Shown: positions 46,194-54,979 of the stretch, piece after piece
Layout: each line of letters opens with the position of its first letter
Numbering within the stretch: position 1 is the stretch's first letter
NCBI RefSeq assembly: GCF_947492555.1
Contig: NZ_CANLNE010000001.1
Coordinates: forward strand, 372,001 to 436,000
DNA from: an uncultured Roseobacter sp.
GTDB taxonomy: Bacteria > Pseudomonadota > Alphaproteobacteria > Rhodobacterales > Rhodobacteraceae
Direction: 5' to 3'
Length of the DNA stretch: 64,000 nucleotides
Translations under genes and position numbers: made by a program
The notes under the pieces: generated by a model
The model's database searches: none
What the model was told of the DNA's origin: nothing
What the model saw: only the letters and a program-made list of their open reading frames with translations

Positions 46194-47180
46194 CTATTCG
46201 ACGGCCAGCGCCATATCGAGCAGCGCCTGCCCGTCCGGCACTTCTTCGACAAAGGACTTGAACGATGTCTCCTGTGCAACTGCCTGCCAGGCGGCGAAGT
46301 CTTCCGCCGTCATCTGCGCGATCTCGACACCGGCATCCTCGAACACCTTCACGGAAGCCGCGTCCTGCTTTTTCGCCTCTTCCAGATAGAAGGCTTCGGC
46401 CTTTTCAGAGGCTTCCAGCAGGGCTGTCTGCTGCGCGTCACTCAACCCATCAAAGGTGGATTTATTCATGAGCACCGGCTGATACATGAACCACAAGGCC
46501 ACGTCCGAGGCCGGGGTATAGCACGAAACCTGTTCGTAAATCCGGTAGGAGACGAAAGACGAAGACGAGGTATTCGCGGCCGTCAGGACGCCGGTCTGCA
46601 TGGCGTTATAGATCTCAGATGACGCCATGGAAGCGATGGAGGCCCCTGCCCCCGCCAGCATCTGCTCGAACGCCTTGCCCGCGGCGCGGGTCTGTTGGCC
46701 GACCACGTCTTCGGGGTTGGTGATGCACTTGTCCTTGCCGACGAAACCGCCCGCCAGATAGCCGTGCACCAGCACCATGACATCGTCATCGGCCATCTTC
46801 GCCTCCAGCGCCTCCATGAAGGGGCTGTCGCTCAGACGCGCCGCATGGTCGTGATTTTTCACCAGCCCCGGCATCAGCGTCAGGTTATAGGCAGGCTGCT
46901 GGCCACCGGCATAGCTCAAGGGCAGCACGGTCATATCCAGCTGTCCCCGGCTGAGGGGTTTGTATTGCTCGCGCGGTTTAAACAGCGATTTGGAGCCGAA
47001 AATCTTGATCTCCAGATCGACATCCGCGGCTGCGACCTCATCCGCGATGATCTGAGCCACCTGATGGCGCACGTCTTTGTTGGACCATTGATGTGACAGG
47101 CGCAACTCGGTGGCCTGCGCGGTGGCGGCCCCGGTGGCAAGAATGGCAGCGAGTGCTGCGGAAAGCAGTGATGTTCTCAT
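46194..47180 (-). CDS. matP: Malonate TRAP transporter substrate-binding protein (DctP)
   Basis: The ATG at 47180 has a good ribosome-binding site (GGGAGGAAA) and gives 328 residues with a Sec signal peptide (MRTSLLSAALAAILATGAAT, cleaved near AQA/TE). The mature part shows DctP blocks such as LRLSHQWSNKDVRHQVAQII and the hinge region KCITNPEDVVGQQTRAAGK with the ligand arginine. It is the first gene of the malonate operon and is divergent from matR. Malonate as ligand is inferred from context. Confidence 0.9.
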   Translation of the reverse strand: MRTSLLSAALAAILATGAATAQATELRLSHQWSNKDVRHQVAQIIADEVAAADVDLEIKIFGSKSLFKPREQYKPLSRGQLDMTVLPLSYAGGQQPAYNLTLMPGLVKNHDHAARLSDSPFMEALEAKMADDDVMVLVHGYLAGGFVGKDKCITNPEDVVGQQTRAAGKAFEQMLAGAGASIASMASSEIYNAMQTGVLTAANTSSSSFVSYRIYEQVSCYTPASDVALWFMYQPVLMNKSTFDGLSDAQQTALLEASEKAEAFYLEEAKKQDAASVKVFEDAGVEIAQMTAEDFAAWQAVAQETSFKSFVEEVPDGQALLDMALAVE

Positions 47181-47259
47181 TTTTTCCTCCCAGAATGCCG
47201 GTGAGATAAGCCCGGCCAATATGTCAGCATTTAACCTCTCGCATTCAGAGTCAATATTT

Positions 47260-47269
47260 TTGTATACAA
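47260..47269. promoter_or_regulatory. Candidate MatR operator
   Basis: TTGTATACAA is a perfect ten-base palindrome in the matP-matR gap. It resembles the TTGTA/TACA core of the MatR operator reported for Rhizobium leguminosarum bv. trifolii (quoted from memory). Position upstream of the malonate genes fits repression by MatR. Confidence 0.6.
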
Positions 47270-47312
47270 TAAAGTGATTGTCGCACACGTGATTTCAGCC
47301 TAAAGTGAGCGC

Positions 47313-47969
47313 ATGGATGTCAGGCATGCAGACAGAATAGCGGACGCGCTGGAGGAGCTGGTCTTTACCGGTCAATTCAATGATGGCGACCGGCTGGATG
47401 AAATCCGCCTGGCCAAGCAGTTCGGTGTCTCCCGCACCCCCATCCGCGAAGCTTTGCAGCGGCTGGTGGCCTCCGGCATCGCCGAGCAACTTCCCCGTCG
47501 CGGGGTTTTTGTACGCCAACCGGGACCTGTGGAACTGATGGAGATGTTCGAAACCATGGCCGAGATCGAGGCGGTTTGCGGACGTCTGGCCGCGCGCCGC
47601 ATCTCGGATGAGGCGCTGGCGGAGTTGGAACAGGCCAATGATCTCTGCCGCGCGGCGATGGCGTCACAGGATACCGACGCCTATTACCGCGAGAACGAGC
47701 GGTTTCATCACACGATCTATGCGCAATCCGGCAACAGCTATCTCGCCGGGCAGGCCCTGCGGCTGCACCGCAGGCTGAAACCCTTCCGCAGGCTCCAGCT
47801 CCGGCTGCGCGGACGCCTGGCGCAGTCGATGGGGGAGCATGAGGAGATCGTCGCGGCGCTGCGGTCAGGAGACGACAGCCGCGCCGCCACGGCATTGCGG
47901 GACCATGTGGGTATTCAGGGCGAAAAGTTCCGCCATCTGATGACGGAACTGCGCACCGCGGCGCAGTAG
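47313..47969 (+). CDS. matR: GntR-family (FadR/FCD type) regulator of malonate genes
   Basis: The 218-residue protein has an N-terminal GntR winged helix (about 5-70, with LDEIRLAKQFGVSRTPIREAL and LPRRGVFVRQP) and a C-terminal helical FCD ligand domain with metal-site-type residues (ENERFHHTIYAQSG). It is divergent from matP with a matching operator palindrome between, as for MatR in rhizobia, where malonate relieves repression. The stop lies one base from the stop of the convergent formate-dehydrogenase operon. Confidence 0.88.
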   Translation: MDVRHADRIADALEELVFTGQFNDGDRLDEIRLAKQFGVSRTPIREALQRLVASGIAEQLPRRGVFVRQPGPVELMEMFETMAEIEAVCGRLAARRISDEALAELEQANDLCRAAMASQDTDAYYRENERFHHTIYAQSGNSYLAGQALRLHRRLKPFRRLQLRLRGRLAQSMGEHEEIVAALRSGDDSRAATALRDHVGIQGEKFRHLMTELRTAAQ

Positions 47970-47970
47970 G

Positions 47971-48099
47971 TCAATCGTCGAGCCGTACCGCCTGACCAGT
48001 GCCTTGTTCGGCAGCCGAGAATCCAGCCTCGTTCAAGGCGAAATTCGCACCCACCGCGATGACGACCATGGCGACAAAGGCAAGAACAATCTCTCTCAT
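47971..48099 (-). CDS. Small single-helix membrane protein of the formate dehydrogenase operon
   Basis: The start at 48099 overlaps the cytochrome-subunit stop by four bases (ATGA) and gives only 42 residues: one hydrophobic helix (MREIVLAFVAMVVIAVGANF) and a short hydrophilic tail. A longer frame exists but its extra N-terminus is not hydrophobic or conserved-looking. The strict coupling to the gamma-subunit gene suggests a small accessory subunit of the membrane part of the enzyme. It is too short for standard annotation and easily missed. Confidence 0.7.
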   Translation of the reverse strand: MREIVLAFVAMVVIAVGANFALNEAGFSAAEQGTGQAVRLDD

Positions 48100-49283
48100 G
48101 CCTTGCCCGCCTTTGATTGCTGCTCTTCGACTTCGGCGGTCCAGATGCTGTGGTGTTCGCGCGCCCACTGCAGTTCCACCTCGCCGTCCCCCATGGCCGC
48201 ATAGGCTCCTTCCATACCGACCGAGCCGATGTAGATATGCGCGATGATGATCGCCATCAGCACAAAGCTGACGATGGCATGCCAGAGCTGGGCGTATTGC
48301 ATTTCCTCATGCGGGGCGAGCGCGGTGTTCAACTCCCCAAGGCCCAGCAGTTGTGGCAACCCCACGGCATTGAGCTTTTCGAAGGTCACGGCGAACATCG
48401 GCATCTCGAAGGGGAACAGCAGCGAGAGACCGGAGACGGAAATGGAGCCGCCCAGCAGAATGACCGACCAGAAGATCAGTTTTTGACCTGCGTTGAATTT
48501 CTTGGCCGGGGGGTGGCCGCCGCCAAAGATGCCGCCGCCCTTCAGGATCCAGTTGATGTCTGTCCGGTCCGGCAGATTGTGCACGACCCAGAAGACAAAG
48601 ACGAGGATCAGCGCCAGCATGAAGGCCCATGAGATATTGTTGTGCACCCATTTCGACCCCATCGCCAGTGTTGCAAAGGCTTCAGGACCGAAAGCCGGGA
48701 TCAGCAGTTTGCGCCCTGCCAGCGTGATAAGCCCAGTGATTCCCAGGATGATGAAGGACCCGGCCAACAACCAATGGGCAAAACGTTCAGCCGCCTTGAA
48801 CCGCAGGATGGTTTGGCCTGTCTTTTCGCCATCGATGCGAATGCGACCGCGGATCAGGTAGAACAGTGCAAGCAGTATGACCATACCACCCATAAGCGCG
48901 CCGCCGTAGGTCAGCAGTGGCCCCTCACGTAACAGAAGCCAGCGCATGCCGCCGTCCTGGATCAGCACATCTGCGGCAGGCCCGCGGGCTTGCGTAGTGA
49001 TAGCCGCCGAATTGTAGCGATAGGCCCGCCAGAGATCCGGGTCCGATGCCCCGCCCAGGGTGCCCAATTGATCGGTTTTGGCCGCCGCGTTGTCAGGATT
49101 ACCCGTGAGCCCACTGCGGAAACTGTCATCAATCTTGAGGCCTTCCTGACGCTTGAGAATATCCTCGAGCGTCTGCGCGCCGCCGGTCGCGCTGCGGTCA
49201 ACGGGTGCGGCCTCCTGCGCCTGAACGCCCACGGCGAGGCAAAAAGTCAAAACCAGCAGACACAGAAATCGGAGCATGGACAT
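48096..49283 (-). CDS. Formate dehydrogenase gamma subunit (cytochrome b)
   Basis: The protein (395 residues from the ATG at 49283; another ATG lies two codons on) has a Sec-type signal (MLRFLCLLVLTFCLAVGVQA) and a periplasmic stretch of about 100 residues. At least four membrane helices of the formate-dehydrogenase cytochrome b556 family follow. Histidines for heme occur in FAHWLLAGSFIILGITGLI, KWVHNNISWAF, VFWVVHN and MQYAQLWHAIVSFVLMA. It passes electrons from the iron-sulfur subunit to the quinone pool. The signal peptide and extra N-terminal stretch distinguish it from the shorter E. coli FdnI. Confidence 0.9.
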   Translation of the reverse strand: MSMLRFLCLLVLTFCLAVGVQAQEAAPVDRSATGGAQTLEDILKRQEGLKIDDSFRSGLTGNPDNAAAKTDQLGTLGGASDPDLWRAYRYNSAAITTQARGPAADVLIQDGGMRWLLLREGPLLTYGGALMGGMVILLALFYLIRGRIRIDGEKTGQTILRFKAAERFAHWLLAGSFIILGITGLITLAGRKLLIPAFGPEAFATLAMGSKWVHNNISWAFMLALILVFVFWVVHNLPDRTDINWILKGGGIFGGGHPPAKKFNAGQKLIFWSVILLGGSISVSGLSLLFPFEMPMFAVTFEKLNAVGLPQLLGLGELNTALAPHEEMQYAQLWHAIVSFVLMAIIIAHIYIGSVGMEGAYAAMGDGEVELQWAREHHSIWTAEVEEQQSKAGKA

Positions 49284-49304
49284 ATCCTGTTCTCTCAGAC
49301 GCAC

Positions 49305-49329
49305 GGGGCGGCCCTGATAGAGCCGCCCC
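49305..49329 (-). repeat. Hairpin between beta- and gamma-subunit genes
   Basis: GGGGCGGC and GCCGCCCC form an eight-base stem with a nine-base loop. No T-run follows on the minus strand. It probably stabilises the alpha-beta part of the message. Confidence 0.5.
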
Positions 49330-49357
49330 TGAAGAGTTCACAACCTTAAGGCGAAGG

Positions 49358-49954
49358 TCAACCGCCTTTCTGGTCGTAGGCCGTGCCCCACCCCCAGGCG
49401 CCGGACCCGAAGCCACGGGCCACGACGCGCTCGCGGTAGATATTGGCGACGATGTCACCATCCCCGGCCAGCAACGCCTTGGTCGCGCACATCTCGGCGC
49501 AGATTGGCAGTTTGCCCTCGGCGATCCGGTTGCGCCCGTATTTGGCGAATTCGGCGGTGGAGTTGTTCTCCTCCGGTCCGCCCGCACAGAACGTACACTT
49601 GTCCATCTTGCCACGGGATCCGAAGTTGCCGGCCTGCGGGAACTGGGGCGCGCCGAAGGGGCATGCGTAAAAGCAGTACCCGCAGCCGATGCAGAGGTCC
49701 TTGGAGTGCAGCACCACGCCTTCTTCGTTCTGGTAGAAGCAATCCACCGGACAGACGGCCATACAAGGCGCGTCCGAACAGTGCATGCAGGCGACGGAGA
49801 TCGAACGCTCCCCCGGCTTGCCGTCATTGATCGTCACGACCTTGCGGCGGTTGATGCCCCACGGCACTTCGTGCTCGTTCTTACAGGCGGTGACGCAGGC
49901 GTTGCATTCAATGCAGCGTTCGGCGTCGACGAGAAATTTTGCTCTAGCGGCCAT
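49358..49954 (-). CDS. fdh3B: Formate dehydrogenase iron-sulfur (beta) subunit, FDH3 type
   Basis: The 198-residue protein carries four groups of cysteines for 4Fe-4S clusters: CIECNACVTAC, CMHCSDAPCMAVC, CIGCGYCFYAC and CTFC with a final CAEMC. It transfers electrons from the catalytic subunit to the cytochrome b subunit. It lacks the C-terminal membrane helix of E. coli FdnH and is correspondingly shorter, which is the FDH3 form. It follows the alpha-subunit gene after fifteen bases. Confidence 0.93.
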   Translation of the reverse strand: MAARAKFLVDAERCIECNACVTACKNEHEVPWGINRRKVVTINDGKPGERSISVACMHCSDAPCMAVCPVDCFYQNEEGVVLHSKDLCIGCGYCFYACPFGAPQFPQAGNFGSRGKMDKCTFCAGGPEENNSTAEFAKYGRNRIAEGKLPICAEMCATKALLAGDGDIVANIYRERVVARGFGSGAWGWGTAYDQKGG

Positions 49955-49969
49955 TATTCATGTCCTCCC

Positions 49970-52867
49970 TTACGCTGCCCAGATTTTGCAGAGCGTCGAT
50001 TTCGTCTCTTGCATCTGGGTCACGCTGTCATAGCCATAGGTCTGTGCGGTATTGGACGCTTCGCCCAACACGTAAGGATCGGCCCCTTCGGGATACTTGT
50101 CCCGCAAGTCGACCCCCTCCAGATGCCCACCGAAGTGGAAGGGCATGAAGGCCACGCCCGCCTCGACCCGTTCGGTGACCATGGCCATGACCTTGACCTT
50201 GCCGCCTTCGGGGCCTTCGACCCAGACCTGTTCGCCATCGCGCAGACCAAGGTTGTTGGCATCCCGCGGGTTCACTTCGACAAACATGTCCTGCTGGAGT
50301 TCCGCCAGCCAGGGGTTGGAGCGGGATTCGTCGCCACCGCCCTCGTATTCGACCAGTCGCCCGGAAGTCAGGATCATTGGATACTCCTGGCTGAAGTCTT
50401 TTTCCTGGATCGACCTGTACATGGTCGGCAGGCGCCAGAACTTCTTGTCCTCGTAGGTCGGGTAGTCGGCCACGAGGTCACGCCGGTTGGTATAGAGCGG
50501 CTCGCGGTGCACCGGCACCGGATCGGGGAAGGTCCAGACAACCGCACGCGCCTTGGCGTTCCCGAAGGGCGCACAGCCATGCTTGATCGCCACCCGCTGG
50601 ATGCCGCCCGAGAGGTCGGTTTTCCAGTTGGTCTTGGGGCCCGCCACGGCATCAATCGCGGCACGTTCATCTGCCGTCAGATCGCCGTCCCAGCCGAGAT
50701 CCATGAGCATCTGCATGGTGAACTCAGGGTATCCGTCCTGAATTTCGGCACCGGGGTTGGAGACGCCTTCTGCCAGAAGGTTGTCGCCATCCCGCTCCAC
50801 GCCGAAACGTGCGCGGAACGCCAGACCACCCTCTGCCACCGGCAGCGACATGTCATAGAGGTTCGCAGTCCCGGGATGGTTCATCTCGGGCGTGCCCCAG
50901 CAGGGCCATGGCATGCCGTAGAAATCGCCATCCGCCGGCCCGCCAATCGCCCGCAGTGAGGTGCGGTCAAAGGTGTGCTGGTTTGCCATGTGCATCTTCA
51001 GACGCTCAGGGCTCTGGCCGGTATAGCCGATGGTCCACATGCCACGGTTAAATTCGCGGGTGATGTCCTCGACGTTCGGCTCTTCACCATCCATCGCAAT
51101 GTTGCGGAAGAGCTTGTCATGGAAGCCCAGTTTTTTCGCAAACATCGATATGATCGTGTGATCGGGCAGCGATTCAAAGATCGGATCAACCACCTTATCC
51201 CGCCACTGAAGCGACCGGTTGGAGGCCGTGGCAGAGCCGCGTGTCTCGAACTGGGTACAGGCCGGCAGCAGATAGACGCCATCCTCGCGGTCCTGCAAGA
51301 CGGCAGAAACGGTTGGATAAGGATCGACCACGACCATCATGTCCAGCTTCTCCATCGCCGTCTTCATCTCTTTCTGACGGGTCTGCGAGTTGGGCGCATG
51401 GCCCCAGAGCATCATGACGCGCGTATTGTCGGGCTGGTCGATGTTGTCCTTTTCTTCCAGCACCCCGTCGATCCAACGTGACACCGGAATACCGGTCTCG
51501 TTCATCATCAACCGGTCGGTGCCATCCTTGCCAGCCCCTTCCATCACCGAGAAGCGGCCTTTCAGCCAATCCAGATCCTCTTCCCAAACGCGCGCCCAAT
51601 GGGCCCAGGAGCCGGGCTTGAGGCCATAGTACCCCGGCAGCGTGTTGGCCAGAACGCCAAGGTCCGTGGCACCCTGCACGTTGTCGTGGCCGCGGAAGAT
51701 GTTGGTGCCACCACCAGCGGTGCCCATGTTGCCAAGGGCCAGCTGCAGCACGCAATACGCACGCGTGTTGTTGTTGCCATTGGTGTGCTGGGTGCCGCCC
51801 ATGCACCAGATCACGGTGCCGGGACGGTTGTTGACCAGTGTCCGCGCCACACGGCGCAACTGGCTGCCGGGCGCGCCAGTGACACGCTCCACTTCCTCGG
51901 GTGTCCAGTTGGCCACCTCTTCCTTGATCTGATCCATGCCCCAGACACGGGTGCGGATGAACTCCTTGTCTTCCCACTCGTTCTCGAAGATGTGCCAGAG
52001 GATGCCCCAGACCAGCGCCACATCCGTACCGGGACGGAAGCGCACGTACTCATCCGCGTGCGCAGCGGTGCGCGTGAAACGCGGGTCGCAGACGATCAGC
52101 GGCGCGTTGTTCTGTTCCTTGGCCTTCAGCATGTGCAACAGCGAAACGGGGTGCGCCTCCGCCGGGTTGCCGCCGATGAGGAACATCGCCTTGGAATTGT
52201 GCATGTCGTTGTAGCTGTTGGTCATGGCGCCGTAGCCCCATGTATTCGCCACGCCGGCCACCGTGGTGGAGTGACAGATCCGCGCCTGGTGGTCGACGTT
52301 ATTGGTCCCCCAATAGGCCGCGAACTTGCGGAACAGATAGGCCTGTTCGTTGTTGTGCTTGGCCGAGCCCAGCAAGTAGACGGAGTCCGGTCCGCTTTCC
52401 TCGCGAACGCTCATCATCTTGTCGCCGATCTCTTCGATCGCCTGTTCCCAGGAGATGCGCTTCCACTCGCCGCCCTCTTTCTTCATCGGATACTTCAGGC
52501 GGCGTTCGCCATGCGCATGCTCGCGCACCGCGGCCCCTTTGGCGCAATGGGCTCCGAGATTGAACGGGCTGTCCCATCCGGGCTCCTGCCCTGTCCAGAC
52601 ACCGTTCGACACTTCCGCGACGACGGTACAGCCGACCGAGCAATGGGTGCAGACGGATTTGATGGTTTCCACCGCGCCCGTCGCTGCAGTCGCAGCAGAG
52701 GCTTGGGTGACCGCGCCGCCCGTGGCGGAGATGGCGGCCAGCCCGCCAATCGCCAGGCCAGAGCCTCGCAAAAACGCACGGCGGTCAACGGATGATGCGG
52801 CCCCGTCCGACAGGATGTTCGTCCGTCCTGCACGCTGCGTGACCGAATTGGTCTTTTTCCTTAACAT
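49970..52867 (-). CDS. fdhA: Formate dehydrogenase catalytic (alpha) subunit, Tat-exported, cysteine form
   Basis: The 965-residue protein is a molybdopterin (Mo or W) oxidoreductase. It has a Tat signal (VDRRAFLRGSGLAIGGL, RR at 29-30), the first 4Fe-4S site C73, C76, C80 and C108 (VCTHCSVGC...HCAKG), and the formate-dehydrogenase active-site block HQARICHSTTVAG, with cysteine 198 where some homologues have selenocysteine. The C-terminal molydopterin-dinucleotide domain includes MILTSGRLVEYEGGGDESRS. The signal places the active site in the periplasm. The nearby tungstate transporter makes a tungsten cofactor possible. Genes for the other subunits follow. Confidence 0.94.
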   Translation of the reverse strand: MLRKKTNSVTQRAGRTNILSDGAASSVDRRAFLRGSGLAIGGLAAISATGGAVTQASAATAATGAVETIKSVCTHCSVGCTVVAEVSNGVWTGQEPGWDSPFNLGAHCAKGAAVREHAHGERRLKYPMKKEGGEWKRISWEQAIEEIGDKMMSVREESGPDSVYLLGSAKHNNEQAYLFRKFAAYWGTNNVDHQARICHSTTVAGVANTWGYGAMTNSYNDMHNSKAMFLIGGNPAEAHPVSLLHMLKAKEQNNAPLIVCDPRFTRTAAHADEYVRFRPGTDVALVWGILWHIFENEWEDKEFIRTRVWGMDQIKEEVANWTPEEVERVTGAPGSQLRRVARTLVNNRPGTVIWCMGGTQHTNGNNNTRAYCVLQLALGNMGTAGGGTNIFRGHDNVQGATDLGVLANTLPGYYGLKPGSWAHWARVWEEDLDWLKGRFSVMEGAGKDGTDRLMMNETGIPVSRWIDGVLEEKDNIDQPDNTRVMMLWGHAPNSQTRQKEMKTAMEKLDMMVVVDPYPTVSAVLQDREDGVYLLPACTQFETRGSATASNRSLQWRDKVVDPIFESLPDHTIISMFAKKLGFHDKLFRNIAMDGEEPNVEDITREFNRGMWTIGYTGQSPERLKMHMANQHTFDRTSLRAIGGPADGDFYGMPWPCWGTPEMNHPGTANLYDMSLPVAEGGLAFRARFGVERDGDNLLAEGVSNPGAEIQDGYPEFTMQMLMDLGWDGDLTADERAAIDAVAGPKTNWKTDLSGGIQRVAIKHGCAPFGNAKARAVVWTFPDPVPVHREPLYTNRRDLVADYPTYEDKKFWRLPTMYRSIQEKDFSQEYPMILTSGRLVEYEGGGDESRSNPWLAELQQDMFVEVNPRDANNLGLRDGEQVWVEGPEGGKVKVMAMVTERVEAGVAFMPFHFGGHLEGVDLRDKYPEGADPYVLGEASNTAQTYGYDSVTQMQETKSTLCKIWAA

Positions 52868-52960
52868 ACTTCCCTCCCTTGCTGCCCCGATCAGGTGGCT
52901 GGGTATTTTAATGTCGAAACGCCGTCAGGCTGCACCCTTCAGATGCACCCCCGGCGCAAA

Positions 52961-53152
52961 TCAGAAGCGCGCGCTCGCGAGATAGGCGCGCGTGTGGGCG
53001 GTGTCCTGCATCTTGTCAGAGGTCGTATCCACCTCGGCCGCTTCCGCCGTGCCTGTCCCGGCTGCCACGGCAACGGCTGCCGCGGGGGCTGCTGTGCCCG
53101 CCAGTTTCAGGAAATCCCGGCGATTTGTGTCGCCATCCGATTTCTGTGCCAT
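52961..53152 (-). CDS. Small twin-arginine-signal protein of the formate dehydrogenase operon
   Basis: The 63-residue protein is mostly a Tat signal: NRRDFLKLAGTAAPAAAVAV followed by a short mature end of about 25 residues (TSDKMQDTAHTRAYLASARF). Proteins of this shape, placed just before the catalytic-subunit gene, occur in FDH3-type loci (FdhX in Shewanella terminology, as I recall). The role is unproven; it may help export of the alpha-beta complex. The spacing to both neighbours fits operon membership. Confidence 0.8.
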   Translation of the reverse strand: MAQKSDGDTNRRDFLKLAGTAAPAAAVAVAAGTGTAEAAEVDTTSDKMQDTAHTRAYLASARF

Positions 53153-53205
53153 GTGTCCTTCTCCCTTTCGTCTTTGCGGACGGCGTCCCGTCCCTTGTCG
53201 GCGGA

Positions 53206-53814
53206 TCAGTCCGCCGTCATTCTGAATGCTTCTTTCTCGATCTCCATGAAGGCGCGGCCAACGGCCCCGACACCTGCGTAAAACACCGAGGATTTCGCGC
53301 CTTCGAGGTCCGTGTAGAAATGTGTGGCCCAGGGCGCAATGTGGCTGTTGAAAAAGCCGCGTTGCTGGTCAAGCCGCGCGGGCTGGCCAAAGCGGCCGAC
53401 AATCATGCCGCCCATCATCTCCATCAGCGCGGCCATGCTGTCTTCGGGCTCAAAGGCGTTTTCGGCGCGCGTCATCTGTTGCGCGGCCATGTCCTGCCGC
53501 AGCTTGGCCAGTGGCTTTTCGTTCAGGAAACCGGTCAGATAGTAGCTGGCGTAGGGCAAAAGCTCGCCCCGCCCCAGACCGATAAACAGCGCGTTGAACT
53601 CGCGCTCAACCGTCTTGGGCTTCGTGGATTTTGCAACGCGCGCCAGGCTGTTGATCGCCTGCCCCATGGCGCTGTCATCGCCCTGCAGCGCGGCGGTCTG
53701 ATCGAGCAGCATCTGGTCCGCCGGGCGGGCCAGTAGCAGGCCAATAAAGTTGTAGAGATCGGCGCGCAGCCGGTCTTCGGCTGCGATGTCGAGGGTCTCT
53801 GCCGTTGCCGTCAT
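53206..53814 (-). CDS. TorD/DmsD-family molybdoenzyme chaperone
   Basis: The 202-residue protein is all-helical and matches the TorD family: DLYNFIGLLLARPADQMLL near the N-terminus, then LFIGLGRGELLPYASYYLTG with the conserved (G)xGxxELLPYxSxY pattern, and a C-terminal HFYTDLE block. Such chaperones bind the Tat signal of the catalytic subunit until the cofactor is inserted. It lies two genes upstream of the formate dehydrogenase alpha subunit. Its start overlaps the DUF3306 stop (ATGA). Confidence 0.88.
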   Translation of the reverse strand: MTATAETLDIAAEDRLRADLYNFIGLLLARPADQMLLDQTAALQGDDSAMGQAINSLARVAKSTKPKTVEREFNALFIGLGRGELLPYASYYLTGFLNEKPLAKLRQDMAAQQMTRAENAFEPEDSMAALMEMMGGMIVGRFGQPARLDQQRGFFNSHIAPWATHFYTDLEGAKSSVFYAGVGAVGRAFMEIEKEAFRMTAD

Positions 53815-54416
53815 GCCTGCGCCTCCTCGAACTGGAACCGCATACGCCGGGGTACGGGGGCTGCTTCGACGTCACCCTCTGCATCAAGCGCCAAATTCTC
53901 AGGCTGCGCTTCAGAGGCGACAACCTCCGGCTCGGACGCGCTCACCGGGTCGTCTTCCACAATCTCCGCGACGGGCTCCTCGGAGGTCTCCGGGGTCGCC
54001 TTGGCGAGTTCTTCCTGACGCGCCACTTCTTCGAGATGTGCCATCATACCCTTGCCCACCTGATAGGCCGTCTGGATCGGCCCCCCGGCCAGCATCGCCG
54101 CGCGATAATCATCATCGTATTCGTTCAGACCATCCACGCAGGCCAACACGGGGTTGCTGCGCCAAAGCATGCGCAACGCCTTGTTGCGCAGATGTTTGGG
54201 GACCTCTTCGGACATGAAGGCGGCAAAATCATCGCCCGACTGCATTTGGTCGGGATCAGGCAGACCCATTTCTTCCAGAACAAGCGCGTCGTCCTTCTCG
54301 GCCAGCTCGGCATCCCGCGCCGCGGCCAGCTGTTCAGCCTCTGCCTGGGCTTGCGCCTGTGCCTCGGCCTGAACGGCGGCGCGTCGGCGCGCCCAGAAAG
54401 AGCCCTGCGCGGTCAT
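53811..54416 (-). CDS. DUF3306 protein of the formate dehydrogenase operon
   Basis: The 201-residue protein has a helical charged N-terminus (SFWARRRAAVQAEAQAQAQA), a conserved core about 50-125 containing MSEEVPKHLRNKALRMLWRS and DGLNEYDDDY, and a variable acidic C-terminus. The core is the DUF3306 pattern found only with FDH3-type formate dehydrogenases. The function is unknown; assembly of the enzyme is likely from context. Start and stop both overlap neighbours by four bases. Confidence 0.85.
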   Translation of the reverse strand: MTAQGSFWARRRAAVQAEAQAQAQAEAEQLAAARDAELAEKDDALVLEEMGLPDPDQMQSGDDFAAFMSEEVPKHLRNKALRMLWRSNPVLACVDGLNEYDDDYRAAMLAGGPIQTAYQVGKGMMAHLEEVARQEELAKATPETSEEPVAEIVEDDPVSASEPEVVASEAQPENLALDAEGDVEAAPVPRRMRFQFEEAQA

Positions 54417-54979
54417 TCCGCCCCCTCCTGCAAGTTCGACGTCGGTGCGCGATACACATCCGTTGCCTGCGAAATCCGCGCATCACCAATACCGGCCTGC
54501 TTACGATCCGTGCGATGCTTGTCGCGCCGCCGTTTCACAAATGGCTCTTCGCGGTAGTGCTGATCGACAAAACCGGTGACCCAGTCCAGAACGGAGGGCG
54601 GCATCGTCACACGCTCCACCTGTTCTTCGCCACTGTCGGAATAGTCCTGCGCTTCATAGGGCGACACGGTCACGGTCAGAATGTCCAGCGGTGCCTCGCT
54701 TTCGCCTTCGCGCATGATCACGTAGACGGAAGGCGATTGCGCCTGCAACTCGTGCGCATAGGCTTCGGCATCCGAGACGTAGAGATTAAGATCATGGGTC
54801 GATGCGTGATATTCGGTCACGCCGCCTTCGTCGCGCAGCACCTTCCAGGACGCATCGCCCGCCCCCGGCAGAACGGCAGTCGCGCGCCATACCCACTTGG
54901 ACCAGGCGGTGACACCGGGCGACCGGCGCAAAACCACTCCAAGCCTCGCGGATTGCGACTCTGGATAGACGACTCCCAA
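54413..54979 (-). CDS. DUF3305 protein of the formate dehydrogenase operon
   Basis: The 188-residue protein starts at a TTG (54979) preceded by GGGGAG; no better ATG exists. The core MGVVYPESQSARLGVVLRRS followed by SKWVWRATAVLPGAG and the tail with VTMPPSVLDWVTGFVDQHY are the DUF3305 pattern. It always accompanies DUF3306 next to FDH3-type enzymes. The function is not known. It is the first gene of the minus-strand formate dehydrogenase operon, so its promoter should lie in the 54980-55312 gap. Confidence 0.83.
   Translation of the reverse strand: MGVVYPESQSARLGVVLRRSPGVTAWSKWVWRATAVLPGAGDASWKVLRDEGGVTEYHASTHDLNLYVSDAEAYAHELQAQSPSVYVIMREGESEAPLDILTVTVSPYEAQDYSDSGEEQVERVTMPPSVLDWVTGFVDQHYREEPFVKRRRDKHRTDRKQAGIGDARISQATDVYRAPTSNLQEGAE

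Noticed and set aside
52270-52280. Possible selenocysteine in the formate dehydrogenase active site
   Set aside because: The active-site block reads RICHSTT with a cysteine codon; no in-frame TGA is present.
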